Origin: Larix kaempferi
Taxonomy: Eukaryota; Streptophyta; Pinopsida; Pinales; Pinaceae
DNA length: 64,000 bases
Direction: 5' to 3'
Assembly: GCA_027924585.1 (NCBI GenBank)
Contig: BSBM01000092.1
Coordinates: 9,609,001 to 9,673,000, forward strand
The translations under genes were made by a program, and so were the position numbers. The notes under the pieces are model-generated. The model saw only the letters and a program-made list of their open reading frames with translations, did not search any database and was not told the DNA's origin. Positions 1-12,060 of the stretch are shown one piece after another (position 1 is the stretch's first letter; each line of letters starts with the position of its first letter).

Positions 1-722
1 AATTCATATTCTATAATGACTCTAAATAAACTTACTCATAAATTTTCAATATATTTTGAAATATAAACTTACTCAAAATATATTTTGAAATATAAACTTA
101 CTCAGAAATATAATTGTCTCAACTTAAGACAAAAAAAAAGAGTTGTTTCCTTTTGGAATTGATGAACCTAAATGAACAAAAGTAATCAAATTCATATTCT
201 ATAATGACTCTAAATAAACTTACTCATAAATTTTCAATATATTTTGAAATATAAACTTACTCATAAATTTTCAATATATTTTGAAATATAAACTTACTCA
301 TAAATTTTCAATATATTCTATAATGACTCTAAATAAACTTACTCATGTTTGAATTGTATCAACTTAAGACAAAAAAAAAGAGTTGTTTATTTTCTTAAAT
401 ATTGTTTTTAATACAGTATCTTAAATTATTGTTTGTTTTTAAGATAAAAAAAAAGTTGTTTATTCTTTTAAATATTGTTTTTAAGGGAGTATCTTAAATT
501 ATTGTTTTTCTAAAGGCAATATAAAATACAATTATAGAATACAATTATTGTTTCAATTATTGTATGTATTAGTGTCTTTATTAAATTATCTTAATTATTT
601 TCAAATTATTATTTCTATAGAAACCACAAAGAGTATTAAAAAACCAAGTGTTTCTTGAATGTGGTTTTAAACATTCAACATTCTCAAAGAGTGCACATTT
701 CTAACATTCATTAACTTCTATG

Positions 723-1777
723 AAATTTGAAAATATTAATTTAAGAAGGAAAAATAAAGCATCATAATAAACACATAACTTGAGTAGCATCACAATATTG
801 CTATAATTATTTTCGATATTTTTATTTTAGAAAATTCTTGGATAGTTGTTACATGGGAAAAAATACATACCATGGGTATGTTATAGTCATTATTAAATGT
901 TGATGTGCTACATTTACAAACACTACATCATCAAAGAGTTTAACAATGTGGCAAAAATGCCCCATAAATTAATTACAAATTATTAAGAAACTAGAATTTG
1001 TAGATAGAATTTCTCATCAATGCTTTTCGACCTTTTCTCATTCCAAGATACAAGACATCTATAAGATAATAAAATAATAAATCAAAGAATATATTTAACG
1101 TAAAATTATGTAAAATGAATAATATATTACAATTTAACTACATTTTATAACTCATTATAAAAGAAGTGAAACCACCATCCTCATAAACATCTTGTGTCAA
1201 ATTCTAACAAATTTCTCAAGATGACAGGTTTTAAAGCATATTGTATAGTTCCAGAATCCAATGCTATGAAGAGATGATAAAGTTCGGAAGGATGAGTTAT
1301 AAAAATATTGAAATGTACCTATCATAGAAACAACTTCTTGATAGATTATTTCTATCAATACTCTCCTTTTCGTCGTCTTTATACGAGGTGCTACTCTGAT
1401 TGTTGATGTGGCATGCTCATTATCCTTTTCTCGGCTTCGTTGGAATTGAAGGATAGATTGTTGTTGAGGTTCAAGATTGGAAATTGATTTGTTTTGTGAA
1501 AGAAACATTTCATCATCTACCTCTAGAATCTCCTCATGCCCACTTGAATATCCTTCTCTTGATGAGTTTGCTTGTTGGTCCTTCCATACACTACAAATGT
1601 TAACTTATTAGTTTAACATAATACATTTAATTAACTTATCACATAAGTCATAAAATATTCTAAATAATGTACATCAGATGTATGCCTAGTGATCAAAATC
1701 TCCCCTCAATCTAGCATATGTTGTTAGAGGCCTCGGGAATCATGTAATAAATCATATTTCAAATCTTCCTTTGAAGT
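723..1777. other. Unique spacer inside the macrosatellite
   Basis: This ~1.05-kb stretch separates two array units. The unit before it ends with cattaacttctat; the unit after it begins at gtttccttttgg. At other junctions those two points are joined by about 29 bp (gtctcaacttaag, then an A run and gagtt), which is missing here. The spacer therefore replaces that linker, either as an insertion with a small deletion or as the ancestral flank of the unit. It is less AT-rich than the array and carries one candidate exon on the minus strand. I see no target duplication or terminal repeat. Confidence 0.6.
1319..1590 (-). CDS. Candidate exon of unknown gene
   Basis: The minus strand stays open across this stretch and the composition looks coding: an acidic stretch around SSGHEEILEVDDE, then a basic stretch (RIKTTKRRVLIEI). 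On the minus strand it is preceded by ..atttgtag, a possible acceptor, and followed by gtacat, a possible donor, so it could be an internal exon of about 270 nt. A methionine at 1508 opens a 103-residue frame that runs on past the donor to a stop at 1197, and that tail looks non-coding. I do not recognise the family; a transposase exon or a dead gene fragment are both possible. The main evidence is composition and splice-like ends, so confidence is low. Confidence 0.2.
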
Positions 1778-4540
1778 TTCCTTTTGGAATTGATGAACCT
1801 AAATGAACAAAAGTAATCAAATTCATATTCTATAATGACTCTAAATAAACCTACTCATAAATTTTCAATATATTTTGAAATATAAACTTACTCATAAATT
1901 TTCAATATATTTTGAAATATAAACTTACTCATAAATTTTCAATATATTCTATAATGACTCTAAATAAACTTACTCATGTTTGAATTGTATCAACTTAAGA
2001 CAAAAAAAAGAGTTGTTTATTTTCTTAAATATTGTTTTTAATACAGTATCTTAAATTATTGTTTGTTTTTAAGATAAAAAAAAAGTTGTTTATTCTTTTA
2101 AATATTGTTTTTAAGGGAGTATCTTAAATTATTGTTTTTCTAAAGGCAATATAAAATACAATTATAGAATACAATTATTGTTTCAATTATTGTATGTATT
2201 AGTGTCTTTATTAAATTATCTTAATTATTTTCAAATTATTATTTCTATAGAAACCACAAAGAGTATTAAAAAACCAAGTGTTTCTTGAATGTGGTTTTAA
2301 ACATTCAACATTCTCAAAGAGTGCACATTTCTAACATTCATTAACTTCTATGTCTCAACTTAAGACAAAAAAAAAGAGTTGTTTCCTTTTGGAATTGATG
2401 AACCTAAATGAACAAAAGTAATCAAATTCATATTCTATAATGACTCTATATAAACTTACTCATAAATTTTCAATATATTTTTAAATATAAACTTACTCAT
2501 AAATCTTCAATATATTTTTAAATATAAACTTACTCATAAATTTTCAATATATTTTGAAATATAAATTTTCAATATATTTTGAAATATAAACTTACTCCTA
2601 AATTTTCAATATATTCTATAATGACTCTAAATAAACTTACTCATGTTTGAATTGTCTCAACTTAAGACAAAAAAAAAAGAGTTGTTTATTTTCTTAAATA
2701 TTGTTTTTAAGATAGTATCTTAAATTATTGTTTGTTTTTAAGATAAAAAAAAAGTTGTTTATTCTTTTAAATATTGTTTTTAAGGGAGTATCTTAAATTA
2801 TTGTTTTTCTAAAGGCAATATAAAATACAATTATAGAATACAATTATTGTCTCAATTACTGTATGTATTAGTGTCTTTATTAAATTATCTTAATTATTTT
2901 CAGATTATTGTCTCTATAGAAACCACAAAGAGTATTAAAAAACCAAGTGTTTCTTGAATGTGGTTTTAAACATTCAACATTCTCAAAGAGTGCACATTTC
3001 TAACATTCATTAACTTCTATGTCTCAACTTAAGACAAAAAAAAAGAGTTGTTTCCTTTTAGAATTGATGAACCTAAATGAACAAAAGTAATCAAATTCAT
3101 ATTCTATAATGACTCTAAATAAACTTACTCATAAATTTTCAATATATTTTGAAATATAAACTTACTCATAAATATAAACTTACTCAGAAATATATTTTGA
3201 AATATAAACTTACTCAGAAATATAATTGTCTCAACTTAAGACAAAAAAAAGAGTTGTTTCCTTTTGGAATTGATGAACCTAAATGAACAAATGTAATCAA
3301 ATTCATATTCTATAATGACTCTAAATAAACTTACTCATAAATTTTCAATATATTTTGAAATATAAACTTACTCATAAATTTTCAATATATTCTATAATGA
3401 CTTTAAATAAACTTACTCATGAATATAATTGTCTCAACATAAACTTTAAAAAAAGAGTTGTTTCCTTTTGGAATTGATGAACCTAAATGAACAAAAGTAA
3501 TCAAATTCATATTCTATAATGACTCTAAATAAACTTACTCATAAATTTTCAATATATTTTGAAATATAAACTTACTCATAAATTTTCAATATAGTTTGAA
3601 ATATAAATTTTCAATATATTTTGAAATATAAATTTTCAATATATTTTGAAATATAAACTTACTCATAAATTTTCAAGATATTCTATAATGACTCTAAATA
3701 AACTTACTCATGTTTGAATTGTCTCAACTTAAGACAAAAAAAAAAAGAGTTGTTTATTTTCTTAAATATTGTTTTTAAGACAGTATCTTAAATTATTGTT
3801 TGTTTTGAAGATTAGAAAAAAGTTGTTTATTCTTTTAAATATTGTTTTTAAGGGAGTATCTTAAATTATTGTTTTTCTAAAGGCAATATAAAATACAATT
3901 ATAGAATACAATTATTGTCTCAATTACTGTATGTATTAGTGTCTTTATTAAATTATCTTAATTATTTTCAAATTATTGTCTCTATAGAAACCACAAAGAG
4001 TATTAAAAAACCAAGTGTTTCTTGAATTTGGTTTTAAACATTCAACATTCTCAAAGAGTGCACATTTCTAACATTCATTAACTTCTATGTCTCAACTTAA
4101 GACAAAAAAAAAGAGTTGTTTCCTTTTGGAATTGGTGAACCTAAATGAACAAAAGTAATCAAATTCATATTCTATAATGACTCTAAATAAACTTACTCAT
4201 AAATTTTCAATATATTTTGAAATATAAACTTACTCATAAATTTTCAATATATTTTGAAATATAAACTTACTCATAAATTTTCAATATATTCTATAATGAC
4301 TCTAAATAAACTTACTCATGCTTGAATTGTCTCAACTTAAGACAAAAAAAAAGAGTTGTTTCCTTTTGGAATTGATGAACCTAAATGAACAAAAGTAATC
4401 AAATTCATATTCTATAATGACTCTAAATAAACTTACTCATAAATTTTCAATATATTTTGAAATATAAACTTACTCAGAAATATAAACTTACTGAGAAATA
4501 TATTTTGAAATATAAACTTACTCAGAAATATATTTTGACA

Positions 4541-5385
4541 CTTGTCTGGTAGTATTGTTTTTCGCAACCACTTACTCTTTCTCTCCTCTACACATCTTTG
4601 CAATGCGAAATCATTTTGGAGCATGGATCTATTGAGCGCTGGAAAATATATGGTGCAACTTGCTCGATTTTTATTTCCTTCTACTATTTCCAAATAGAGA
4701 CCGCTCCCATTATCCTCCGTGTTCTTTTCTAAGCGAAAAAGGATCTCGGTTGTTGATCTCTTTTAGTGCCATCTAAGCCGTCAGATATTTGATCATATCC
4801 TCGCACCTTCAACTACCCTCCTCGGCCATCGGATCTTTTCCAGTTTCATCTTAGCCATCAATTTATCCGTCAACATTGCAAGGAAAGTGGTTTCGTGTGG
4901 CATTCAGGAGGTTTCCAATGCCACTTTTTCTATATGCAAAATCCCTCATCGTTGCCATGTGCACACCAGTTTTGGAATTCGCGACCACCCATTTCATCAT
5001 TTCTCTGCACTAGTTTGTGCTGCAAAATGGCTGTGTGTCCTTGATCTCCCATCGGTCGATCATCTAACCCTTTGTTTTGTTTCCTTCTTTAACCATCGTC
5101 AAACGGTCTCTTTGTGGGTCAATCCTTGCGCTATACTTCTTGTTCCTTCTCCAGCGAAATTATGCTTCTGCCATTGATCTTGTATTGAATAATATATAGC
5201 ATTGATCTTTTGTATGCTTTCTCGAAACTACTATACTATCTTTTAAGCTCCTTGATTTCAGTTGACAGTCATGTGGATCATAGAATTTAGAAATTGGGTG
5301 CCTTCTTACCATACTTAGAAGATATCATAAATCAATTTTTTACTATATATTATCATAAAAATGTAAAAATAATGTGCCAACAGCT
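4541..5385. other. Unique stretch, no gene recognised
   Basis: About 850 bp of mixed composition between the macrosatellite and the truncated copia element. Reading frames up to 96 codons occur (for example 4887-5177, plus strand), but none has a recognisable domain, and their cysteine- and phenylalanine-rich composition looks non-coding. A pyrimidine-rich segment lies around 4560-4600. I see no RNA gene or terminal repeat. Confidence 0.5.
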
Positions 5386-6479
5386 TGCTTCACCAATTCC
5401 TTTGATAGGATATTGATTGTCATCTCCTAATGATACCTTCTGAGGAGAGTTCTTATCTTCAATTTTTGACATTTTTTTTCTTTTGTCTCGTCATGTTCTT
5501 TGAAGCACCACTATCAATAAGCCATGTATCTTCTCTAGGTGTCACAGACCCAGAGAGTGCAGAGAATAATACATACTCTTATGCATCTTCTTCTTTTGCT
5601 TGTTTTCTTAGAGGTCCTTCTTCCTCATCTTCATCTTCAACTAGGTGTGAATGATGTCTTTTATTGTTGTTCCTCTTCTTGTATTGTTCTTTATTCAATG
5701 GACAATTTCTGGCAATGTGTCCTAGCTTGTCACAATTGAAACATTGAAAGTTGGAGTAGTTTCTTCTTGGATTGTTTCCTCTTGTCCTTTGGAACTTCTT
5801 GGGAGGTTGAGACTCCTTGTGGATTTACTTCTTGAAGTTAGATTGAATTCTTCCTTTCTTGATATGGGTGGATAGGGATTGATCATCTTCTTTAAGTAGA
5901 GCTTCTCTATTGGCTACTCTAGCCTCCTCTTGGATGCAATCTTCCCATACAATGTCAAATTTCATGCTTTCCTTTCTGGCATAGATAGTCCAGATGAATG
6001 AATCCCAAGGTCTAGTGAGACCATTGAGAGCAGTCATAACTAGCTCATCTTCATCAAGGGATTCTCCAATGGCTTCTAGTTTCTCCTTGAACTAGGAGAC
6101 CCCCGTGAAGTAGTCTTGGATGGATTCTCCTTGGCACGTCTTGGTACTCTTTAATTGAGCTCTCAAATTCATCTTCCTATTGATGTTCCTTCCTTCATAC
6201 ATTCTAGATATGGAATCATACATATCGTTATGGGTCTTCTTGGATGATACTTGAGGAATCAAGTGGTCTTTCATAGAATCAGCAATGATCCTCTTTTCCC
6301 TAACTAGGTCCTTCTTGTGATCTTCCTTAGATTCATCCTCTTCGGGTTCTGCAAATTCTTACTTACTTGATGTATTTGGAAATAACATTCTCTTCAAGAA
6401 TGAGGCCAATCCTATATTTCCATGCTCAGAATATCTCTATGCCTTCTAGCTTATCCTCAAGCTTAGTGCTTGGGACCAT
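5386..6479 (-). pseudogene. copia gag-protease remnant
   Basis: The gag start codon lies at 6477-6479 (MVPSTKLEDKLEG), matching the gag start of the sister copy at 30889. A stop follows within about 20 codons and the frame shifts before 6274. The readable pieces at 6092-6274 and 5825-6037 carry the gag core (KMNLRAQLKSTKT, then LTRPWDSFIWTIYARKESM). Further on, on the minus strand, come a zinc-knuckle-like region near 5720-5750 and a protease region near 5480-5560. Gag would form the cytoplasmic particle; this copy cannot encode an intact one. Confidence 0.75.
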
Positions 6480-6884
6480 CTTATCCAAGAGGTCACCAAA
6501 AAATGAAATTTCTCAAAATGAAAAAATGACCTTACCGGGAGATGCGCTTGACTGAGGTGAATTAACTAGTACACTTGGTTTCTGGAGATTCCAAATTTTC
6601 ACCTCTCAAAATTGAATTGCGAAATTCTGATCTGCAGTTTCTGCAGTTCTCTAGTTCTCTGGTTTTCTGCGGTTTTCTCGTCCAAAGTCAAACTAGGTTT
6701 TGACTTTATCGGAGATCTACCCACTCAAAAATTTGTATCTAGGGATCAATAGATGCTCCCTAGGGAGGCTCAACTTTCTATGCAATTAGATTTCCAAAAT
6801 TCCAACTTTGACAAAAACCCTAATTTCTTGCCGGAGGGAGAAGAGAAAGAGTTTCACCTTGTGAAAGTTGTCCTTTTCAGGCTA

Positions 6885-6896
6885 GCTCTGATACCA
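6885..6896 (-). promoter_or_regulatory. Primer-binding site (initiator Met tRNA)
   Basis: The minus strand reads TGGTATCAGAGC directly next to the LTR end at 6897. This is the standard plant copia primer site complementary to the 3' end of initiator methionine tRNA. It fixes the LTR boundary and the orientation of the element. Confidence 0.9.
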
Positions 6897-7457
6897 TGTT
6901 AAGATTCAATATGATAAGATAGATAACATCAGCATTCAATTAAATTTCACAACAATAGAATATACAGGATCATTGAAAGAAACACAATCACAAGATAGAC
7001 AAAGATTTATCCTGGGAAACCCTCTAGGGGAAGAAAACCCAACAAACATTCCTCAATATAGATGATCAAAAGTACAAAGACAAAACCCCAAACAAGTTCT
7101 CCTTCTCCTTGCAGATATATATCTCTCTCTCTCCTATGCAAATTACACAAGTGAGTGTGTGTGTCCAAATGAGGAGCACATCACTCCTATTTATACTTTA
7201 TCTTCCACTTGACTTTTTCACTAACTAGGTCAGCCCCAACAAACTTAACTAGGCTGACTTACCTAGGAAGACTCAAAACAATATAATATTTCTTTCTGGA
7301 GGGTTCTATCGACCCGAATTACAAAATAGGTTTTACCTCATGACTCTATGATGACCAAATACAATAATAACATCCCGATGGAGGAATAAAACATCTCTGA
7401 ATAAATTAAAATAATAAAACACAATGGAATATTCTTCGAAGTTACAATATTTCAACA
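6897..7457 (-). repeat. 5' LTR of truncated copia element
   Basis: The 561-bp LTR reads TGTTG... to ...TAACA on the minus strand. Its plus-strand ends (tgttaag and caatatttcaaca) match those of the LTRs at 25096 and 31364. Plus-strand 7400-7457 shares the segment ending gttacaatatttcaaca with those LTRs. No partner LTR is present in the window. Confidence 0.85.
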
Positions 7458-7478
7458 TTGCATTCGCTATAGCTTAAT

Positions 7479-8117
7479 ATGGAATATTCTTCAAACAATC
7501 TTCTTACTCCTTTCAATTATCATCAATGGAAGGAATATACAAAGATCATATTGCACTCCAAGGGACTCTACAGAGTCACTATGGGAATAGAACTAGAGCC
7601 TAATGCAGCTATAAAGAAGTCCAAGTTCCTGAATAATCTTGGTGAAGCTTATGGTTTCTTATGTCTCAGTATTTAGAAATACCTTCTCTTCCACCTCAAT
7701 GGATTGAAGAATCCAAAATAAGTATGGGAACAACTTTCCAATCTCTTCAGCAAGCAGGATGAATCAAGGTCTTATCAGTTGGAGAATGAATTGATTTCCC
7801 TCAATCCTGGAAATTTCGAAACCATTAATGAGTTTTTCACCAAGTTCAAGCATTTGGTGCTTCAATTGAAGCAATGTGGTGTAGAGAAGAAGGAGGATTA
7901 GTTGATTCTCTCAATCCTTTCAAAACTGGGAGAAAATTATTTAGTGTTTGTCTCTACCTTTCATTCAGGAAAACTCATAATTCTGAATTGGAATATGCCT
8001 CTCTTGAATTCATTCATTAAGTTCTTAACCAAAGAGCATGAAAATATTATTCATATGGGGTCCATGAGATCCTCTGAGGATCAAGCCCTATTTTCCGGAG
8101 TAGAAGACCAATTTTGA
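7479..8117 (+). pseudogene. copia gag remnant
   Basis: The frame opens with MEYSSNNLLTPFNYHQWKEY, typical of copia Gag amino ends, where a short leader is followed by a tryptophan-containing NYxxWK motif. A stop follows LCLSI at 7674-7676. A second piece at 7902-8117 carries LSILSKLGENYLVFVSTFHSG, the middle of the gag domain, and matches the equivalent piece of the outer copia element (31990-32088). Stops and a frame change separate the pieces, so no complete protein is possible. Confidence 0.8.
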
Positions 8118-8458
8118 TCATCCTAAGAAGAAGGAGAAGACTAGACAGTCAGATGAGTCCTTAGGCTCAAGAAAAGACAATCAAAAGGGAAAGGAGAAGT
8201 CAAAATTTTCTTACTATGGCAGGGGATTTCATCCTGAAAGCTCATTCATGAAGAATACTATTGATCAGATGGCCCTTCTCTTGGAGAAGAACAATATCAC
8301 TCTTACAGATGGCGCAAGGAATAAGGACAATGGAGATCGAAATGATCATCCAGAAAGAGGTCATGCACTCATGGAAAGTGTTTTGAATTCAAAAAGATCT
8401 TCTCATAGATTCAAGAGATTCAAATCACATGGTTGCAATCAAATAATCTTTCTCATCA

Positions 8459-9360
8459 TTGGAATCCGGTAGCTTCATCTCCATACACATGGGAGATGAT
8501 TCACAAATTTCATCAAAAGAAAAATGTACAATTCACTTAAAACATCACAGTTTTCAAAATGTTATGTATGTCCCTTATCTAGCTTCGAACCTACTTTCTG
8601 TGTATCAAATGACACATACTGGTTTTCCCAAGAAGCTTGTATTTAGCCCTGATGATGTTGAAATTTCTGAAATTACCACTGGAAAGCTCATTGTAGTAGG
8701 CAAGGAAAATCATGCTGCAAAAACATGAGTTTTCCCATTTTTTTCCATATTCAAATGCAAGTGGCCTTCTGACTCATGGAAATGAGGTTATCCGGATATG
8801 GAATGAGAGGTTTGGACACCTTAATTGAAAATATTTGCAACTTGTACAAAATAATTACATGGTTGAAGTTCTTCTGATCATTAAATCCTCAAAAGAGATA
8901 TGCAAAGGTTGCATAATTGGAAAGCATCTTGAGCACAAGTTCGATCGAGGAAAAGCTAGCAGGGCTTCTTGTATTTTGGGGCTGATTCACGGTGATATTA
9001 GTGGTCCATTACCAAATCCCTCCATGAATGGCTCAAGGTATGTTCTCATATTCATTGATGAGTTTTCCAGGTTCACATGGGTCTACTTTCTCAAGAACAA
9101 ATCGGAAGTGTTTGAAAGGTTCAAGAATTTAAAGGCTTTTGTTGAGACTGCCACTGGGAGAAAGATAAAATCTATTAGATTTGAAAATGATGGATAATAT
9201 ATAAAAATAGATATGCTGCAAATTTTTGCGGGCAATGGAATCGAAATCCATCACACAGTCCCCTACACACCTCAACAGAATGGCGTAGCAGAGAGGAAAA
9301 ACCGAGCATTGAAAGAGATGGCTACTTGTATGCTTGATTCGAATGGTTTGGATTAAATAT
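8459..9360 (+). pseudogene. copia protease-end / integrase remnant
   Basis: The piece at 8459-8728 covers the region between protease and integrase (NVMYVPYLASNLLSVYQM). The next, 8835-9197, contains the pre-integrase segment (CKGCIIGKH) and the catalytic core: HGDISGPLP with the first Asp, IFIDEFSRFTWVYFL, and RFENDG with the second Asp, where a stop follows. Beyond that stop, 9200-9350 still reads YTPQQNGVAERKNRAL with the catalytic Glu. The DDE residues survive although the frame does not. The enzyme would join element DNA to the chromosome. Confidence 0.85.
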
Positions 9361-9598
9361 TTGGGTTTAGGCCATGAATGATGTTGCATACATTTAGAAC
9401 ATAGTTCCACACTCATCCATCAAAGGTAAAATGAGTTTCGAATCCTACACTAGTAACAAGCTTGATATGTCACATCTTAGGGTTTTTGGGTCCACTGCAT
9501 GGGCTAGAATTTCGCTTGAGAAGAGAAGATATTTGGAACCAAAAAATATTGAGTGAATTCTCATTGTATATGATGAAGAATAAAAAGGATACAAACTC

Positions 9599-11386
9599 AT
9601 GGATATCAGATCCAAAATAACATTCATTGAGAGAAGTGTCCAATTTGAAGAACTGCTTCATGATCTACAACTAGTGGAGGAAGAAACTGCCAAATTGCTT
9701 CCTCTTTCGGAAGAAGATTCGGGAGATGATATTGAAATTTTATGTTCTGATATTTCTGATATGATGTCTGATATTAATGAACATGAAGAATCAGGTTCAT
9801 ATTCAAATCCAGATGAGCCCCCTTAGTTTCCAATGTGGGCAGAAAAGACTCTCACATCTATCGGTTCCAACATTGGAAATCCTGTCGATCTAAGAAGAAC
9901 CCGAGTAGACTTTCAAAGAGTAGGTATGGCTCTTTCATATGATGATCCATTTCTGTCCAAAAAGTATTTTTTGATGTTTTTTTCAGATCCAAAACCATAC
10001 TACCATTCCCACCATGATCCGATATGGAAAACTGCCATGGATGAAGAGTGCAATTCTCTTCAGAAAAATGCAACATGGGAGCTAGTTTCACTTCCACCAG
10101 GGAGGAAATTGGTTCAATGAAAATCGGTCTACCGAAAAAAGGTTGTTTCTGATGGTTCAACCTGAAAATACAAATAAATTTTGGTGGAAAAAGGTTTCTC
10201 ACAAGTCCAAGGTGTGGACTACACAAAAACATTTTCACCGGTTGCAAAAATAGACTCAATCCCGCTAATTTTAGCAATTTCCGCATCCAAGCACTGGGAG
10301 GTGCACCACATGGATGTAAAGAGTGATTTTATTCATGGGGGTCTTCATGAATAGATCTACATGAAACATTACAATGGTTTCAAATCCTATCCGACACTTA
10401 TTTTCATATGAAGGAAATATTTGTATGGTTTAAAACAGGCCCCAAGAGCATGGTATGCAAAGATGAATTCCTTTCTTCTGTCGCAGAACTTTGCAAGATG
10501 AAAATCAGATCTGAATATATATATACAAAAGAGTGAAGGTAATTTTATGATAATTGTACTTTATTTTTATGACTTCTTGATTATGGGAAGCAGTCTTGAT
10601 TCGATTGGCACAATAAAAACCTCTTTACACCAAGCATTTGATATGAGTGATTTAGGCCTGGTGAAGCAGTTTCTTGGTCTCGAAATCACTCAGAATTTTG
10701 ATGGGATCATGATTTGTCAATAAAACATGCTTTGGACCTGATAAATAAGCTCAATATGGTAGAATATAAAGCTTCACCATTCCCATTCCTCTCAGGAATC
10801 AGTCTTGAGGATGGTAATTTAACACCGTTGGTGGATTCTACACTCTACCGACAACTGATTAGTAGTATTTTGTATCTGAAACACTCTAGGAATGATATTT
10901 CTTATGCCGTGAGTGATGTTTCAAGGTACATGCATCAGCCCCATGAGCTTCATTGGAAGGAATCCAAAAGGATCTTTCATTATGTGCAGGGTACAAGACA
11001 TTTTGGCATTCACTATGCTGTAGATTCCGATATTGACTTGGTTGGATTCACTGATTCAGATTAGGAAGGTGATAGCATTGGTTGGAATTCCACTTCCATA
11101 TATGTTTTCATGATTGGTATAGGGCCTATTTTATGTTCAATCAAAAGAAAACATCCATTTCCTTATCTTCAGCAGAAGCAAAGTATCAAGGAGTAGTCAA
11201 TGCTTGCATTCAGGTAGTTTGGTTGTAGGGTATTCTAGCTGAGTTTGATATTGGTAGCACCACTTATACTGTCATTTTTTGTGACAATTAGAGTTCTATA
11301 AATATCTCGACATATTTGGTTCAGAAACAGAGGACCAAGCATATCGAGATACACATACACTACATCTGAGAGCTCGTGCATGACAG
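9599..11386 (+). pseudogene. copia RT-RNase H remnant
   Basis: 9599-9826 is the acidic linker after integrase. 9833-10120 starts RT (WKTAMDEECNSLQKNATWELV). Stops at the end of that piece and through 10700 interrupt the palm; the conserved YGLKQAPRAWY is readable near 10425-10455. The active-site YVDD box has become YFYD near 10560-10571, so this RT would be dead even without stops. 10714-11064 carries the connection and RNase H start (YRQLISSILYLKHSRNDISYA, FTDSD). The carboxy end continues after the insertion at 11387. Confidence 0.85.
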
Positions 11387-11886
11387 TGTTAGAAAAACAG
11401 GATCACAGAGCAATAACAATAAACAAAAATGCAAATATAATCACACATACACATTACAAGAGAGACACCAATATATCATTGTTCACTCAAGATGGGCTAC
11501 ATCCAAACTGAAATTGTCAGTCCTTATTATTATACCATCTAGAAAAGTGAAGGGATACAACCTACAGCACAACCACTGCACTTCCTCTTCACTGTCTCAC
11601 AGTCTCTCTTACGATCTCATAGATCTTTACAATGAATAATACCTAATACATCCACCCTAGCCGTGTTACAATGTCTTTCTTTTATAGGGTAAATACAATG
11701 GGAAAATACCACGAGTTACCCAAAACCATGGGCCCGTAAACTGTTGGCGAAAACAACCCCAAAAATTATTCTCGAGGGCTTCGCCCCTGAACCCCAAAGT
11801 GGGGGAACGAGTGTATAGTAATACTGGGTTACAAACACGACTGAATAACATCTCTGAATCTGGAATATCAAGCTCCACAACCAAAA
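11387..11886. repeat. Solo-LTR-like insertion in copia RNase H
   Basis: About 0.5 kb interrupts the RNase H tail. It begins TGTTAGAAAAAC; TGTGGAG-type ends are visible on the opposite strand near 11879 (..gctccaca). GACAG precedes it at 11382-11386 and GACAA follows at 11887-11891, a plausible 5-bp target duplication with one substitution. The coding meaning resumes directly at the second GACAA (next residues KTIVLHYFPT), as expected for a clean insertion. The exact right end is uncertain by about 7 bp. The minus orientation is suggested by the TGTGGAGC end. Confidence 0.6.
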
Positions 11887-11891
11887 GACAA

Positions 11892-12010
11892 AACCATTGT
11901 GCTACACTATTTCCCTACATAAGAGAAAATTGCAGACATCTTCACCAAGAGATTCACTGAGAAGAAGTTCTCTTACCTCCGTTCACTATTGGGGGTGAGT
12001 TCTACTATGG
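11892..12010 (+). pseudogene. copia pol carboxy end
   Basis: After the insertion the frame reads HYFPT, a stop, then EKIADIFTKRFTEKKFSYL and LLGV, the usual end of copia RNase H (ADIFTK motif). It belongs to the relic that starts at 7458. Confidence 0.85.
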
Positions 12011-12060
12011 TGAGGACACGTTAGATCCTTTAGTGTTCACTTTGAAGGAGGGTTTTCTTT

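Larger units (their letters stand above)
1..4540. repeat. AT-rich macrosatellite array with nested 37-bp minisatellite
   Basis: The block repeats a long unit of roughly 670 bp. The anchor starting gatgaacctaaatgaac recurs near 161, 1792, 2397, 3066, 3272, 3476, 4134 and 4374; a second anchor, aaaccacaaagagtatt, recurs near 621, 2251, 2920 and 3988. Several units are therefore short forms lacking the second half. Inside each unit a 37-bp subrepeat (aaattttcaatatattttg plus aaatataaacttactcat) is present in variable number, giving a tandem array within a tandem array. Units differ by few substitutions, so amplification looks fairly recent. No coding potential is visible. The array ends near 4540, where unique sequence begins; the left end lies outside the window. 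Confidence 0.9.
5386..7457 (-). mobile_element. Truncated Ty1/copia element (5' end only)
   Basis: On the minus strand this holds a 5' LTR (6897-7457), an initiator-Met primer site and a decayed gag with the start of protease. It aligns by eye with the 5' part of the complete element at 25096-31852: gag start, zinc-knuckle region and the DTWLIDSGAS protease motif are in the same order. Similarity begins near 5386 and the remaining pol and 3' LTR are absent, so no target duplication can be identified. The two belong to one family, although LTR lengths differ (561 versus 489 bp). Confidence 0.85.
7458..12060 (+). mobile_element. Old Ty1/copia relic
   Basis: Gag, protease, integrase, RT and RNase H remnants follow one another on the plus strand in copia order, broken by many stops and at least three frame changes. 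The 5' LTR is not seen: the gag begins 22 bp after the LTR of the neighbouring minus-strand element. The 3' end fades near 12060 without a clear LTR. The gag resembles that of the outer copia element at 23856 (shared pattern GLYRVTMG / SLYRLTMG), so both are probably one lineage. The RNase H tail is split by a solo-LTR-like insertion. Confidence 0.85.

Noticed and set aside
1-4540. Possible LTR pairs within the macrosatellite
   Set aside because: Units lack TG/CA ends, primer site or coding interior, and recur more than twice in tandem.
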